Below are positions 14,700-24,462 of a stretch of DNA of 62,680 nucleotides, piece after piece; position 1 is the first letter of the stretch; the number at the start of each line of letters is the position of its first letter. The notes under the pieces were generated by a model, which ran no database searches, was not told the DNA's origin, and saw only the letters and a list, made by a program, of their open reading frames with translations. A program made the translations under genes and the position numbers. The DNA is from Candidatus Agathobaculum intestinipullorum. GTDB lineage: Bacteria > Bacillota > Clostridia > Oscillospirales > Butyricicoccaceae. Location: the NCBI GenBank assembly GCA_019117485.1, contig DWZQ01000027.1, positions 1 through 62,680 of the forward strand. The letters are read 5' to 3'.

Positions 14700-15286
14700 G
14701 AAAGATCATTACCATCAGCCGGCAGTTTGGCGCGGGCGGTGGCGAACTTGGCCGGCGCACGGCCGAGGCGCTGGGTATCCCCTTGTATAATAAGGATTTG
14801 ATTTTGTGCACGGCTAAGGCATCCGCCGGACTGACGCCTGCGCAGGTGCGCAAATGGGATGAGCGCGTGCCGGCCAGCTTTGGCCTGACGCAGAGCCTGT
14901 TTGATTTTTATAACCGGCCATTGAGCGACAAGCTGTGGGACGCGCAGGTGAAAGCCATCCGTGAGATTGCGGATAAGGGTAGCTGCGTCATCGTTGGCCG
15001 CAACGCGGACTATATCCTGCGCGAGTTTGACCATTGTCTGCGCGTATTCGTCCACGCGGATTTCGAGTGGCGTTATGAGCGTATGCGCGGCATGATGCAG
15101 GATGTGGAGCCGGAAAAGCTGCGCGCCAATATCAAGGCGGTGGACAAAACCCGCAGTACATATTGCACGCATTACACCGGACGCCACTATGCCGATGCGA
15201 CAAACTACGACTTGACGCTGAACACCAGCCTGCTCGGCATCGACTTTGCGCTTGAGGAGGTTCTGCGGGCGGCTGAGCATATTTGA
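14696..15286 (+). CDS. Cytidylate kinase-like family protein
   Basis: 196 residues from the ATG at 14696 after AGGAGGAGATCAC. The start KIITISRQFGAGGGELGRRTAEALG is the P-loop region of the cytidylate-kinase-like family common in gut Clostridia (GxGGxxLGR), and VIVGRNADYIL with the LRVFVHADFEWRYERM segment is the lid area. True Cmk proteins have GPAGAGKST instead, so the substrate is uncertain. Translationally coupled with the amidase gene by a 4-nt overlap. Confidence 0.8.
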   Translation: MRKIITISRQFGAGGGELGRRTAEALGIPLYNKDLILCTAKASAGLTPAQVRKWDERVPASFGLTQSLFDFYNRPLSDKLWDAQVKAIREIADKGSCVIVGRNADYILREFDHCLRVFVHADFEWRYERMRGMMQDVEPEKLRANIKAVDKTRSTYCTHYTGRHYADATNYDLTLNTSLLGIDFALEEVLRAAEHI

Positions 15287-15317
15287 TGCCGCTTCAGGCG
15301 AACAACCGGCGATATAC

Positions 15318-15346
15318 TTGACGTATTCTTGATTTTGCGCTATAAT
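15318..15346 (+). promoter_or_regulatory. Promoter of the amino acid ABC transporter operon
   Basis: TTGACG (15318-15323), 17-bp spacer, TATAAT (15341-15346). The 137-nt leader contains a hairpin GGCGATGGC/GCCATCGCC (15363-15371, 15387-15395) of unknown role. Confidence 0.8.
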
Positions 15347-15482
15347 AAATTTTGGCATGATGGGCGATGGCGGTTGTCTGGATACTGCCATCGCCTGTTG
15401 TCTTCTATGACCGATGCGCTGTATGTATAAAATTTATGCATGTGGGGCAAAGGGGAAGAAAAAGAAAAGGAGAGTCACACAC

Positions 15483-16286
15483 ATGAAAAAAGCACTTTCT
15501 CTGCTGATGGCGGCGACGCTGGCGCTGGGTCTGGCGGCTTGCGGCGGCAATTCGGCAAATGGCGACGCGAACAACGATGCGGCAAACAGCTCCGACGCTT
15601 CGGGTGACGGCAAGACCTGGGTCATCGCGTCCGACACCGTATTCAAGCCCTTTGAGTACACCGACGCTTCCGGCAACTTCGTTGGCATCGATGTTGATCT
15701 TGTTGCGGCGATCGCGGAGGATCAGGGTTTCAACTATGAGATCAAGTCCCTCGGTTGGGATGCTGCAATCGCGGCTTGCCAGGCTGGTCAGGCGGACGGC
15801 ATGATCGCGGGCGCTTCCATTACCGACGAGCGTAAGGAGAGCGGCTGGATCTTCTCGGATGGCTACTATCAGGCTACCCAGACCATGACCGTTGCGGAGG
15901 ATTCCGATATCACCGGCTTTGAGGATCTGTCCGGCAAGACCGTTGCCGTCAAGACCGGCACGCAGGGCGCGGCTTACGCCGAGAGCCTGAAGGATCAGTA
16001 TGGCTTTGAGATCACTTACTTTGAGGATTCGCCCACGATGTATCAGGCGGTTCTCGGCGGCCAGACCGTGGCTTGCTTCGAGGATACCCCGATCATGGCT
16101 TCGTCCATCAAGGACGGCGATCTTGCGCTCAAGATCCTCGAGGATACCGCAAATGAAGGTGCGCCGTACGGCTTTGCAATCTTCAACGCGGACAATCAGG
16201 AACTGATCGACATGTTCAACGCTGGCCTTGCCAACATCAAGGAAAACGGCAAGTACGACGAGATCATCGCCAAGTATCTGGGCTGA
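15483..16286 (+). CDS. Amino acid ABC transporter substrate-binding lipoprotein
   Basis: 267 residues. Lipoprotein signal MKKALSLLMAATLALGLAAC with lipobox LAAC, then a Ser/Asn/Asp-rich linker, then an SBP_bac_3 (family 3) fold: WVIASDTVFKPFEYTDASG, FVGIDVDLVAAIAEDQG, GWDAAIAACQAGQADGMIAG and GKTVAVKTGTQGAAYAES. This family brings polar amino acids (Gln, His, Arg, cystine) to the permease. First gene of a three-gene importer operon; it is 200 nt after the kinase-like gene with its own promoter. Neighbouring cysteine synthase makes cystine one possible ligand. Confidence 0.92.
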   Translation: MKKALSLLMAATLALGLAACGGNSANGDANNDAANSSDASGDGKTWVIASDTVFKPFEYTDASGNFVGIDVDLVAAIAEDQGFNYEIKSLGWDAAIAACQAGQADGMIAGASITDERKESGWIFSDGYYQATQTMTVAEDSDITGFEDLSGKTVAVKTGTQGAAYAESLKDQYGFEITYFEDSPTMYQAVLGGQTVACFEDTPIMASSIKDGDLALKILEDTANEGAPYGFAIFNADNQELIDMFNAGLANIKENGKYDEIIAKYLG

Positions 16287-16366
16287 TAGCGGATTGACCT
16301 GAGTTTTCAGGGGGCACTGGTTTGATCCGGCGCCCCCTCTTTTTACAAAGAAAGGGGTTCTGACCA

Positions 16367-17041
16367 TTGATCCAAATCTTTACCGATTATGGGCCTTTGC
16401 TGTTGCAGGCATTGGGGCAGACGTTGCTGCTGACGCTGCTCGGACTGTTCTTCGCCTGCATCTTAGGTCTGATTTTTGGCATCATGAGCGTACTCAAAAA
16501 CCGCGTCTGTAATGTTATTTCGACGATTTTTGTCGACGTGATTCGCGGTGTGCCGATGATCGTGCTGGCTTTTTATGTTTATCTGGGTATTCCCTACCTG
16601 CTGAAAAACGGATGGGGCTTGACCGGCTTTGTTCCTACCGCTCTGCAGGCTGGTACGATCTGTTTGGCGCTCAATTGCGGCGCTTACATGGCGGAAATCA
16701 TCCGCGCCGGTATCCAGAGCGTGGACAAGGGCCAGATGGAAGCTGCCCGCAGTCTGGGTCTGCCGTACTGGAAGGCCATGCAGCGGGTCGTGCTGCCGCA
16801 GGCCATCCGCACGATGATCCCGTCAATCATCAACCAGTTCATCATTACCTTGAAGGATTCCTCGATCCTGTCGGTCATCGGCTTCCCGGAGCTGGTCAAC
16901 ACGGCGAAAAACGTGGTTGCAATTACGTTTGACTCGTTTGCCGTTTGGACGATCGTTGCGCTGATGTACCTGATTGTCATTACACTGCTGTCCCGCTTTG
17001 CAAAGATCATGGAGAGGAGGCTGAACCGTGGCAGAGACTAA
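16367..17041 (+). CDS. Amino acid ABC transporter permease
   Basis: 224 residues from a TTG start after AAAGAAAGGGG. It is a HisM/GlnP-type permease with about five membrane helices and the EAA loop near 135-160 ([27 protein letters not shown]), which docks the ATPase. The single permease would act as a homodimer. The 3' end overlaps the ATPase gene by 14 nt. Confidence 0.93.
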   Translation: MIQIFTDYGPLLLQALGQTLLLTLLGLFFACILGLIFGIMSVLKNRVCNVISTIFVDVIRGVPMIVLAFYVYLGIPYLLKNGWGLTGFVPTALQAGTICLALNCGAYMAEIIRAGIQSVDKGQMEAARSLGLPYWKAMQRVVLPQAIRTMIPSIINQFIITLKDSSILSVIGFPELVNTAKNVVAITFDSFAVWTIVALMYLIVITLLSRFAKIMERRLNRGRD

Positions 17042-17774
17042 TAAGCAGGTTAAAATCCACGTTGCCAACCTGAAAAAGAACTTCGGTGATCTGGAAGTGC
17101 TCAAGGATGTTTCGATCGATATCCATGAGGGCGAGGTCGTTGTTATTCTGGGGCCGTCCGGCAGCGGTAAGTCGACTTTCCTGCGCTGCCTGAACCGCTT
17201 GGAGGAAATCACGGGTGGTACGGTCATCGTCGATGGCTACGATATCACCGACAAAAAGACCAACATCAACAAGGTGCGCGAGAACGTTGGCATGGTGTTC
17301 CAGCTGTTCAACCTGTTCAACAATCTGGACGTTATGGGCAACATGATGCTCGCGCCGACCGAGCTGAAAAAGGCCACCAAGGAAGAGGCGCGCGAGAATG
17401 CTATGCGGCTCTTAAAGCGCGTCGGTCTGGCAGACAAGGCGGATGCCTTCCCGGCGCAGCTGTCCGGCGGCCAGAAGCAGCGTGTCGCGATTGCGCGTGC
17501 GCTGGCGATGAACCCGGATATCATGCTGTTCGATGAGCCGACCTCGGCGCTCGATCCGGAGATGGTCGGCGAGGTATTGCAGGTTATGCAAGGGCTTGCC
17601 AAGGAGGGCATGACGATGGTTGTCGTCACCCACGAGATTGGCTTTGCCCGCGAGGTAGCAAGCCGCGTGATCTTTATGGAGGGCGGCTACATCGTCGAGC
17701 AGGGCACGCCGGATGAGGTCATCAACCATCCGAAGGAGCCGCGCACGATTGATTTTTTAAGCAAGGTGCTGTAA
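17028..17774 (+). CDS. Amino acid ABC transporter ATP-binding protein
   Basis: 248 residues from a GTG start within the end of the permease gene. Walker A GPSGSGKS (about 43-50), Q loop FQLFNLF, signature LSGGQKQR, Walker [15 protein letters not shown] and the switch His in VVTHEIGFA are all intact. It powers the importer encoded by the two genes before it and closes the operon, followed by a strong terminator. Confidence 0.95.
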   Translation: MAETNKQVKIHVANLKKNFGDLEVLKDVSIDIHEGEVVVILGPSGSGKSTFLRCLNRLEEITGGTVIVDGYDITDKKTNINKVRENVGMVFQLFNLFNNLDVMGNMMLAPTELKKATKEEARENAMRLLKRVGLADKADAFPAQLSGGQKQRVAIARALAMNPDIMLFDEPTSALDPEMVGEVLQVMQGLAKEGMTMVVVTHEIGFAREVASRVIFMEGGYIVEQGTPDEVINHPKEPRTIDFLSKVL

Positions 17775-17804
17775 GTAAGCGGAAGAAAGTTAACCATAGA
17801 AAGC

Positions 17805-17843
17805 AAGCTGCTGAAGAACTGGGTTCTTCGGCAGCTTTTTTTA
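17805..17843 (+). terminator. Terminator of the amino acid ABC operon
   Basis: AAGCTGCTGAAGAAC and GTTCTTCGGCAGCTT form a 14-15-bp stem with one G-U, followed by seven Ts. Confidence 0.88.
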
Positions 17844-18000
17844 TTTTCAGGGAATAAGTGTGGTAGAAATACGAAAAACATGGCTGCGCGTTTTTGTGTG
17901 CAGGAAAAGAAGAAACAAGCGAATGGTGTAATTGTACATAAGTATGCATGATATTGTGGGAACACTTGTGCAAAAACCCAATTTTTTTGTAAAAAAACCG

Positions 18001-18027
18001 TTAAGTTCCATAGCAGAAGTCCGATAA
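18001..18027 (+). promoter_or_regulatory. Sigma-28 (SigD/FliA)-type promoter of the chemoreceptor gene
   Basis: TTAA (18001-18004), 15-bp spacer, TCCGATAA (18020-18027), close to the sigma-28 consensus TAAA-N15-GCCGATAT. It lies 83 bp before the chemoreceptor start, in a 335-bp gap that otherwise shows only the upstream terminator and A/T-rich DNA. Confidence 0.75.
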
Positions 18028-18109
18028 TTTAAATAAGCATTTGATTGCCATGTAGTGTGGCGATTTTAGAGATGTCCGTCAAAGTGTAGGAGTATAAGGG
18101 AAGAAGAGG

Positions 18110-20236
18110 GTGGCATTTGTGAAATTGGGCATTGCACAAAAACTTGCGTTGGGAATCTTGATTCCTTTAATTCTGGTGCTGGGTGGCATTGGGTTGTTGC
18201 TGGGCATTCGGGTGTCGGCTACGGTAGAGGAGTTGATGACGGAGAACTTGACATCGCAGTCTCAGTCGGCGGCCAACCAAGTCAACTCGTTCCTGAAGGA
18301 ATATTATGGCGTAGTGGAAACCATGCTGATGTCGCCGGATATCGTTTCGGTTGCAACCGACCATACCAAGACTACGTTGGATGGCTCGGAGCATTTCGCG
18401 GAACTGATGGATCAGCTGAAGAACACGCAGGAGCAGTATCAGGGTACACTGGTCGGGGTATGGTATGCAGACGTGGATCTGCAGGAGCTGGTATACTCCA
18501 ACAATGACCGCCTGACGTCGGCAGATGTGGATTTCTCCACCCGTGAGTGGTATACACGGGCGCAGCAGGGGAAGCAGACGACCATCACCAGCGCTTATGT
18601 GGATGTCGGCACGCAGCAGATGGTCATCACCGTTGTTGGCCCGGTGCTGGAGAACGGCCAGATGGTCGGCGTGGTCGGTGTGGATGTTGGTATGGATGAA
18701 CTGAAAAATACGCTGAATGGTATGGCGATCGGCGACACCGGTTATATCACGCTGTATGATTCGGCAGATATGATTCTATACCATCCGGACTCGTCCATGG
18801 TTGGCACTACGGTGCAGGAAGCGCAGTATTCCGAGAGCATCGAAAGCGCATTGCTGAATAATGAGAATGTAGAAGGCGTGGAATATACGCGTCAGGGTAA
18901 TCACTACTATGGCAGTACGGTTTCGTTGGGCGATGCAGGTTATCAGGTGCTTGGCATTTTGCCGGCGGCAGAGTATGAAGGCCGTGTCTCCGAAACTGTG
19001 CGTGTGGTAATCATCGGCTTTGTTGGGTGTGCAGTGTTGTTGGCAGTGATCGTACTGCTGCTCGCGATTTCGATTATCCGTCCGCTGCGGCGTTTGATGG
19101 CTGTAAGCGAACGTCTGGCAGACGGCGAACTGAATGTGGAATACACGGTCAAGGGCCGCGATGAAGTGGCCCAGCTGGGGCAGTCGATCATGCATATTGT
19201 CGATCGGCTCAAAACCTATATTGACTACATCAATGAGATTTCTGCGGTACTGTCCCAGATGGGCGAGGGCAATTTGATCTTCCAGCTCCGTCATGATTAC
19301 CGCGGTGAATTTGCCAAGTTGAAGGAATCCATGCTGGCCATTCAGAGCAGCCTGACGGATACGATATCTGGCATTGCGCAGTCGGCTGCGCAGGTCAACA
19401 TGGGCGCAGATCAGATTTCCAGCGGCGCACAGGCGCTTGCACAGGGCGCGACAGAGCAGGCATCGTCGGTACAGGAGCTGTCTGACGCGGTACAGACGCT
19501 CAATCAAAAGGTGACGGACGGTGCAGATAAGGCGGGCGAGGTCATTGTCCAGCTCAATCGTGTGAAGGATCAGGTAGACGCCAGCAATGGCCAGATGCAG
19601 GATATGCTGGTGGCAATGCAGGATATCAGTAAGCATTCCAACGCTATCAGCAAGATCATTAAGACGATTGATGACATTGCATTCCAGACCAATATCTTGG
19701 CGCTGAACGCGGCGGTCGAGGCTGCGCGTGCAGGCGCGGCAGGTAAGGGCTTTGCCGTTGTGGCGGATGAGGTTCGCAATCTGGCGGGCAAGAGCGCGAC
19801 AGCTGCCAAGGAGACAAACGAACTGATTGCACAATCGGTTGCGGCAGTGCAGCAGGGTGAGGGCATTGCCCGTACCACGGCGGAAACGCTCGAGGTAGCT
19901 GCAACGGATGCAGGTCAGGTCGTGGCAGTAATCGACAAGGTCGTAGAGGGCTATCAGGATCAGGCATCCCGCCTGAAGGAAATCTCCATTGGTGTGGATC
20001 AGATTTCTGAGGTAGTGCAGACCAACTCGGCAACGGCCGAGCAGAGCGCAGCCGCAAGCGAGGAGCTGTCCGGTCAGGCGCAGATGCTGAAGGGCATGAT
20101 CAGCCACTTCAAGCTGCCCGGCACGCAGGACGGATTCCCGATGGCACCGCTGCAGGTCGAAAGCAGTTATGAGGATATGAAGCCCGCAGCTCCACAGTAT
20201 GGCAGCAATAATCCGAACTTTTCGGATAAGTATTAA
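18110..20236 (+). CDS. Methyl-accepting chemotaxis protein with periplasmic-type Cache domain
   Basis: 708 residues from GTG 18110 (GTG 18119 is an alternative start giving MKLGIAQKL). Helix 1 at about 12-32, an extracellular double-Cache sensor (about 40-290, with [12 protein letters not shown] and [19 protein letters not shown]), helix 2 at about 298-322, a HAMP domain ([20 protein letters not shown]), then the coiled-coil signalling domain with the hairpin tip [20 protein letters not shown] near 520. It senses a small ligand and controls CheA. The end [18 protein letters not shown] carries no CheR pentapeptide. Sigma-28 promoter supports a flagellar role. Confidence 0.93.
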   Translation: MAFVKLGIAQKLALGILIPLILVLGGIGLLLGIRVSATVEELMTENLTSQSQSAANQVNSFLKEYYGVVETMLMSPDIVSVATDHTKTTLDGSEHFAELMDQLKNTQEQYQGTLVGVWYADVDLQELVYSNNDRLTSADVDFSTREWYTRAQQGKQTTITSAYVDVGTQQMVITVVGPVLENGQMVGVVGVDVGMDELKNTLNGMAIGDTGYITLYDSADMILYHPDSSMVGTTVQEAQYSESIESALLNNENVEGVEYTRQGNHYYGSTVSLGDAGYQVLGILPAAEYEGRVSETVRVVIIGFVGCAVLLAVIVLLLAISIIRPLRRLMAVSERLADGELNVEYTVKGRDEVAQLGQSIMHIVDRLKTYIDYINEISAVLSQMGEGNLIFQLRHDYRGEFAKLKESMLAIQSSLTDTISGIAQSAAQVNMGADQISSGAQALAQGATEQASSVQELSDAVQTLNQKVTDGADKAGEVIVQLNRVKDQVDASNGQMQDMLVAMQDISKHSNAISKIIKTIDDIAFQTNILALNAAVEAARAGAAGKGFAVVADEVRNLAGKSATAAKETNELIAQSVAAVQQGEGIARTTAETLEVAATDAGQVVAVIDKVVEGYQDQASRLKEISIGVDQISEVVQTNSATAEQSAAASEELSGQAQMLKGMISHFKLPGTQDGFPMAPLQVESSYEDMKPAAPQYGSNNPNFSDKY

Positions 20237-20258
20237 GTAAACTTGTCACATAAGAACG

Positions 20259-20291
20259 CAAGAAAGCCGCCCCTATGGGGTGGCTTTCTTG
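20259..20291 (+). terminator. Chemoreceptor gene terminator
   Basis: AAGAAAGCCGCCCC and GGGGTGGCTTTCTT form a 14-bp stem with one G-U pair. Confidence 0.8.
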
Positions 20292-20303
20292 ATATAGCGC
20301 AAC

Positions 20304-20334
20304 AAAAAGACCCGCTTTAGGCGGGTCTTTTCCT
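20304..20334. terminator. Terminator at the end of the rib operon
   Basis: AAAAGACCCGC-TTTAG-GCGGGTCTTTT; symmetrical flanks let it serve ribH on the minus strand as well as the plus-strand chemoreceptor. Confidence 0.8.
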
Positions 20335-20357
20335 GTTCTATTTACGCGGTTACGGGA

Positions 20358-20819
<462 letters not shown>

Positions 20820-20856
20820 ATTGATTTCCTCCATTATCTAAAATTTGTTATCGAAC

Positions 20857-22065
20857 TTACAGAACGTGTTTGAATAGATGCCCCATCTTGATCTGCTTGG
20901 TGCGCAGGTAGAACGCGTCGTCCTCCTGCGGGGCGATCTCGATCGGGACGCGCTCAACGATTTCGACGCCGAAGCCGTCCAGCCCATAGATTTTTTCCGG
21001 GTTGTTGGTGAGTAAGCGCAGCTCCTTTGCACCGAGATCCTGCAAAATCTGTGCGCCGATCCAGTATTCGCGCAGGTCGGGCGCAAAGCCCAGCTTGACG
21101 TTGGCTTCGACCGTATCCCAGCCCTGTTCCTGCAATTCGTAGGCTTTCAGCTTGTTGATCAGGCCGATGCCGCGTCCTTCCTGCCGCATGTAGAGCAGCA
21201 CGCCGCGCCCTTCGCGCTCGATTTGCTGCATGGCAGCTGCCAGCTGCTGGCCGCAGTCGCAGCGGCGCGAGCCAAACACATCGCCGGTCAGGCACTCGGA
21301 ATGCACGCGGCAAAGCAGGTTTTTACCGTCGCCGATATCGCCCTTGACCAGTGCGACGTGGTGCTCGCTGGTCAGGTCGTTGATGTAGCCGTAGATCTGG
21401 AACTCACCAAAGCGGGTGGGCAGTTTGGCGCAGGCTTCGCGCGCAACGTGCTTGTCGTGGCGGCGGCAGTAGTCCTGCAAATCCTTGATCGTGATGACCT
21501 TGAGCCCCCACTGCTTGGCGTGTTCGAGCAGCTCGGTCGTGCGCATCATTGTGCCGTCATCGCGCATGATCTCGCAGCACAGGCCACATCCTTCCAGCCC
21601 GGCCAGGCGGCACAGGTCGACGGTCGCCTCGGTATGGCCGTTGCGGGTCAGCACGCCGCCATAGCGCGCCACCAGCGGGAACACATGGCCGGGGCGGCGC
21701 AGCTCGCCCGGTTTGGTAGCCGGGTCGGCGCACTTGCGGCAGGTAAAGCCGCGCTCCTCGGCGGAGATGCCGGTCGTCGTGTCGACATGGTCGATCGAGA
21801 CGGTGAAGGCGGTCTGGTGGTTGTCGGTGTTTACCTTGACCATTTGTTCCAGCCCGAGCCGTTCGGCGACCGCTTCGCTCATCGGCGTGCAAATCAGCCC
21901 CTTGGCGTGGACGGCCATGAAATTGACGTTTTCGGTCGTGGCGAACTGGGCGGCGCAGATCATGTCGCCTTCGTTTTCGCGGTCGGGGTCGTCGATCGTG
22001 ATGATGATACGGCCCGCGCGCAGTTCGTCAAGTGCCTCCTCGACCGTGCAGTATTGCTGTTCCAT
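20857..22065 (-). CDS. ribBA: Bifunctional DHBP synthase / GTP cyclohydrolase II
   Basis: 402 residues. The N-terminal RibB half (to about 200) has [12 protein letters not shown] and RRPGHVFPL, making dihydroxybutanone phosphate from ribulose-5-phosphate. The C-terminal RibA half has the zinc Cys set in [15 protein letters not shown] and [11 protein letters not shown], opening GTP. Both active sites look intact. Together it supplies both precursor branches of riboflavin. Third gene of the rib operon, 24 nt after ribE. Confidence 0.96.
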   Translation of the reverse strand: MEQQYCTVEEALDELRAGRIIITIDDPDRENEGDMICAAQFATTENVNFMAVHAKGLICTPMSEAVAERLGLEQMVKVNTDNHQTAFTVSIDHVDTTTGISAEERGFTCRKCADPATKPGELRRPGHVFPLVARYGGVLTRNGHTEATVDLCRLAGLEGCGLCCEIMRDDGTMMRTTELLEHAKQWGLKVITIKDLQDYCRRHDKHVAREACAKLPTRFGEFQIYGYINDLTSEHHVALVKGDIGDGKNLLCRVHSECLTGDVFGSRRCDCGQQLAAAMQQIEREGRGVLLYMRQEGRGIGLINKLKAYELQEQGWDTVEANVKLGFAPDLREYWIGAQILQDLGAKELRLLTNNPEKIYGLDGFGVEIVERVPIEIAPQEDDAFYLRTKQIKMGHLFKHVL

Positions 22066-22089
22066 GTTGGGTTGCCTCCTTTGTATCGT

Positions 22090-22743
22090 TTAAAACCCGT
22101 TTTGGGTCAGAAAATCCATGGTGATGCCGCTTTTCGGGGTGCTTTCGTCCTTGCCATAAGGCATGAGCAGCTTTTCGACGTATTTGCCGATCATATCACA
22201 CTCAAGGTTGACCGTCTCACCGGGCTTTTTGCCCAGCAGGATGGTCTGCGCGCCCGTATGCGGGATGATCGACACGGAAAAGTCGCTTTCGGTCACAGCC
22301 GCGACGGTCAGGCTGACGCCGTCAATCGCGATCGAGCCTTTTTCAACGATGTACCGCAGCAAGGATGCGGATGCGCGCACAGTCACCCAGACCGCGTTGT
22401 CCTCGCGGCGCTGGGACGCAACCGTGCCCGTGCCGTCGATATGGCCGGAGACGATGTGCCCGCCGAAGCGGCCGTTTGCGGGCATGGCGCGTTCAAGGTT
22501 GACAGGCGAGCCGCTTTGCAGCTGACCCAGCCCGGAGCGCCGCAGCGACTCGGCCATCACGTCTGCGGAGAAGCTGTCTGCGGTTATGGACACAACCGTC
22601 AGGCACACGCCGTTGGTTGCGATGCTGTCCCCGATTTGCGTGCCCTCGAGCACGGTTTTCGCGCCGATCGTCAGCCGTGCGCCCGCCGCGCCGCGCTCAA
22701 TGCGCCGCACGGTGCCGACCTCTTCAATGATGCCGGTGAACAT
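22090..22743 (-). CDS. ribE: Riboflavin synthase alpha chain
   Basis: 217 residues. The MFTGIIEEVG start and the repeated lumazine-binding halves (DSIATNGVCLTVV in the first, KGSIAIDGVSLTVA in the second) are diagnostic. It dismutates two lumazines to riboflavin. It begins 1 nt after the ribD stop, so the two are coupled. The terminal residues TQNGF are of normal length for the family. Confidence 0.96.
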   Translation of the reverse strand: MFTGIIEEVGTVRRIERGAAGARLTIGAKTVLEGTQIGDSIATNGVCLTVVSITADSFSADVMAESLRRSGLGQLQSGSPVNLERAMPANGRFGGHIVSGHIDGTGTVASQRREDNAVWVTVRASASLLRYIVEKGSIAIDGVSLTVAAVTESDFSVSIIPHTGAQTILLGKKPGETVNLECDMIGKYVEKLLMPYGKDESTPKSGITMDFLTQNGF

Positions 22744-22744
22744 A

Positions 22745-23830
22745 TTACAGCACCCCCTCGAGTAGAAAATCCTCGCCGAGCGGCGTGATCGTCATGTTTT
22801 TCACCGGCAGGGCATCGGCCATTTTGGCAAAGCCTGCGCCGCCGAGCGGAGTCTTTGCCGCCGCGCCGCCGATCAGCTTGGGCGCGATATACGCCTGTAC
22901 TTTGTGTACGATGCCTGCCTCGAGCGCCGCAAAGGCAAGTTCCGCGCCGCCCTCGAGCAGGATGCTGTCCAGACCGTGCGCGCCGAGCTGGTGCATCAGG
23001 TCTGCAAGGTCGACCCGACCGTCTTTTGCTTTGCACAGCACCAGATGCGCGCCCGCCTTTTTGAGCGTCGCCGCGCGGTCGTTCCATTCGGTTATCGCAA
23101 TCACCGTATCGGTTTCGTGTGCGGTGCGAATCAGCTGGCAGTCCAGCGGCGTGCGCGCGTGGCTGTCGCAGATGATGCGGTAGGGGTTGCGGCCGCCCTC
23201 GATGCGGCAGGTGAGCAGCGGGTCGTCGGCCAGCACCGTCCCCACGCCGACCATGATGCCGGACAGGTGTGCGCGCGTCTCGTGGACATGACGGCGGGCA
23301 GCCTCGCCCGTTACCCAGCGGCTGTCGCCGGACGACGCGGCGATCTTGCCGTCCAGTGTCATCGCATACTTGAGCACGACATAGGGCGTCTGATGCGTGA
23401 TGTAGTGGAAGAATACCTCGTTTAAGCGGCGGCATTCCTCCTCGCAGAGTCCGGTTTCGACCGGGATGCCTGCGTCCCGCAAAATCTGCGCGCCTTTGCC
23501 CGCGACGAGCGGGTTGGCGTCCAGACAGCCGACGAACACGCGGCCAATGCGGTGCTCGAGGATGGCGTCCGTGCAGGGGGGCGTGCGGCCCCAATGGCAG
23601 CACGGCTCGAGCGTGACGTACAGGTCGGCGCCCGCTGCGTCCTCGGTGCAGTTCTTGAGCGCGTTGCGCTCGGCGTGCAGGCCGCCGCACCGTTCGTGCC
23701 AGCCTTCACCGATCACACGCCCGTCCTTGACGATCACGCAGCCGACCATCGGGTTGGGGCTGACATGTCCCGCGCCGCGCGCGGCCAGTTCGAGCGCCCG
23801 GCGCATATAGGTTTCATGGATGTTTTGCAA
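22745..23830 (-). CDS. ribD: Bifunctional deaminase/reductase of riboflavin synthesis
   Basis: 361 residues. The N-terminal deaminase domain has HAERNAL and PCCHWGRTPPC (zinc site) and the C-terminal reductase domain starts at YVVLKYAMTLDGKIA with GVGTVLADDPLLTCR and LEGGAELA. It carries out the second and third steps from GTP. First gene of the rib operon, 170 nt downstream of the FMN aptamer and after two hairpin terminators. Confidence 0.96.
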   Translation of the reverse strand: MQNIHETYMRRALELAARGAGHVSPNPMVGCVIVKDGRVIGEGWHERCGGLHAERNALKNCTEDAAGADLYVTLEPCCHWGRTPPCTDAILEHRIGRVFVGCLDANPLVAGKGAQILRDAGIPVETGLCEEECRRLNEVFFHYITHQTPYVVLKYAMTLDGKIAASSGDSRWVTGEAARRHVHETRAHLSGIMVGVGTVLADDPLLTCRIEGGRNPYRIICDSHARTPLDCQLIRTAHETDTVIAITEWNDRAATLKKAGAHLVLCKAKDGRVDLADLMHQLGAHGLDSILLEGGAELAFAALEAGIVHKVQAYIAPKLIGGAAAKTPLGGAGFAKMADALPVKNMTITPLGEDFLLEGVL

Positions 23831-23867
23831 GCAGGGATCACCTCACGAAAAAGCCCGGTTGGGCTTG

Positions 23868-23905
23868 GATAATAAAAATAGCCCCGAAAGCAGGTGCTTC
23901 GGGGC
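23868..23905 (-). terminator. Leader terminator 2 of the rib operon
   Basis: GCCCCGAA/TTCGGGGC stem (23881-23905) followed on the minus strand by TATTTTTATTA. It lies between the FMN aptamer and ribD. Confidence 0.7.
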
Positions 23906-23920
23906 CTGTGGAGGCAGAAA

Positions 23921-23953
23921 ATAAAAAATCTGAAACACCGTGCGGCATTTCAG
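23921..23953 (-). terminator. Leader terminator 1 of the rib operon
   Basis: CTGAAATGCCG and CGGTGTTTCAG on the minus strand pair with two G-U and are followed by ATTTTTTATTTT. It is the nearer of two candidate expression-platform terminators after the aptamer. Confidence 0.7.
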
Positions 23954-24000
23954 AACAGCAAACAGGCGGAAACAGGGCAAAAACCCGTTGTTCCGCGTAT

Positions 24001-24123
24001 TCTTCTTCCATCCAGACTATACTGTCGGCCCCGGAATTTCACCGGATCATGCTTCGGCTCGAAAGAGCGTCCGCTCGCGGGCTGTACCGCCGGTAGGGAA
24101 TTGCACCCTGCCCTGAAGAATCC
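24001..24123 (-). ncRNA. FMN riboswitch (RFN element)
   Basis: Read on the minus strand, the leader has the RFN core: TTCAGGGCAGGGTGCAATTC, CCTACCGGCGGTA, AGCCCGCGAGC, GATCCGGTGAAATTCCGGGG, CCGACAGTATAGTCTGGATG. It binds FMN and, with the downstream terminators, should switch off ribD-E-BA-H when flavin is plentiful. Confidence 0.96.
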
Positions 24124-24168
24124 TGATATTCGGTTGTCGGCAAACGCTTCCGCGCTTCACCAGAAACA

Positions 24169-24197
24169 AGTATATACCGGTGAAAAACAGAATGCAA
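24169..24197 (-). promoter_or_regulatory. Promoter of the rib operon
   Basis: Minus strand TTGCAT (24197-24192), 17-bp spacer, TATACT (24174-24169), about 45 nt before the aptamer. Confidence 0.75.
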
Positions 24198-24207
24198 GCT
24201 TTTTTGC

Positions 24208-24243
24208 AAAAAAACATGCGGGACGGCCATAGCCGTCCCGCAT
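24208..24243 (-). terminator. Terminator upstream of the rib promoter
   Basis: ATGCGGGACGGC and GCCGTCCCGCAT (12-bp perfect stem, loop of four) followed on the minus strand by GTTTTTTTGC. No minus-strand gene precedes it, so it may stop antisense transcription. The rest of the gap up to 24390 shows no gene. Confidence 0.65.
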
Positions 24244-24391
24244 AGAGGGAAGAGTAAAAAGAAAAAGAGAAAGTGTGACTTGATCACGGACTTATCATAG
24301 CATCCCATTGCAAAAAGCGCAGCAAGGATAGGTAAATTCTATGCAAAAGCTGCAAAAATGGCGCGGCGCATCGTGTAGCACGCAAAAACGC

Positions 24392-24420
24392 TTGTGGGAC
24401 TGGTACGGACGTGTTATAAT
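24392..24420 (+). promoter_or_regulatory. lepA-hemW promoter
   Basis: TTGTGG (24392-24397), 17-bp spacer, TATAAT (24415-24420). Confidence 0.65.
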
Positions 24421-24462
24421 ATTTCCGTATCGAAATCTGTATACAGAGAAGGAGCTTCCGGT

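Noticed and set aside
24039-24308. An 89-codon minus-strand frame with a hydrophobic start.
   Set aside because: It overlaps the FMN aptamer and the rib promoter, so it cannot be a real gene.
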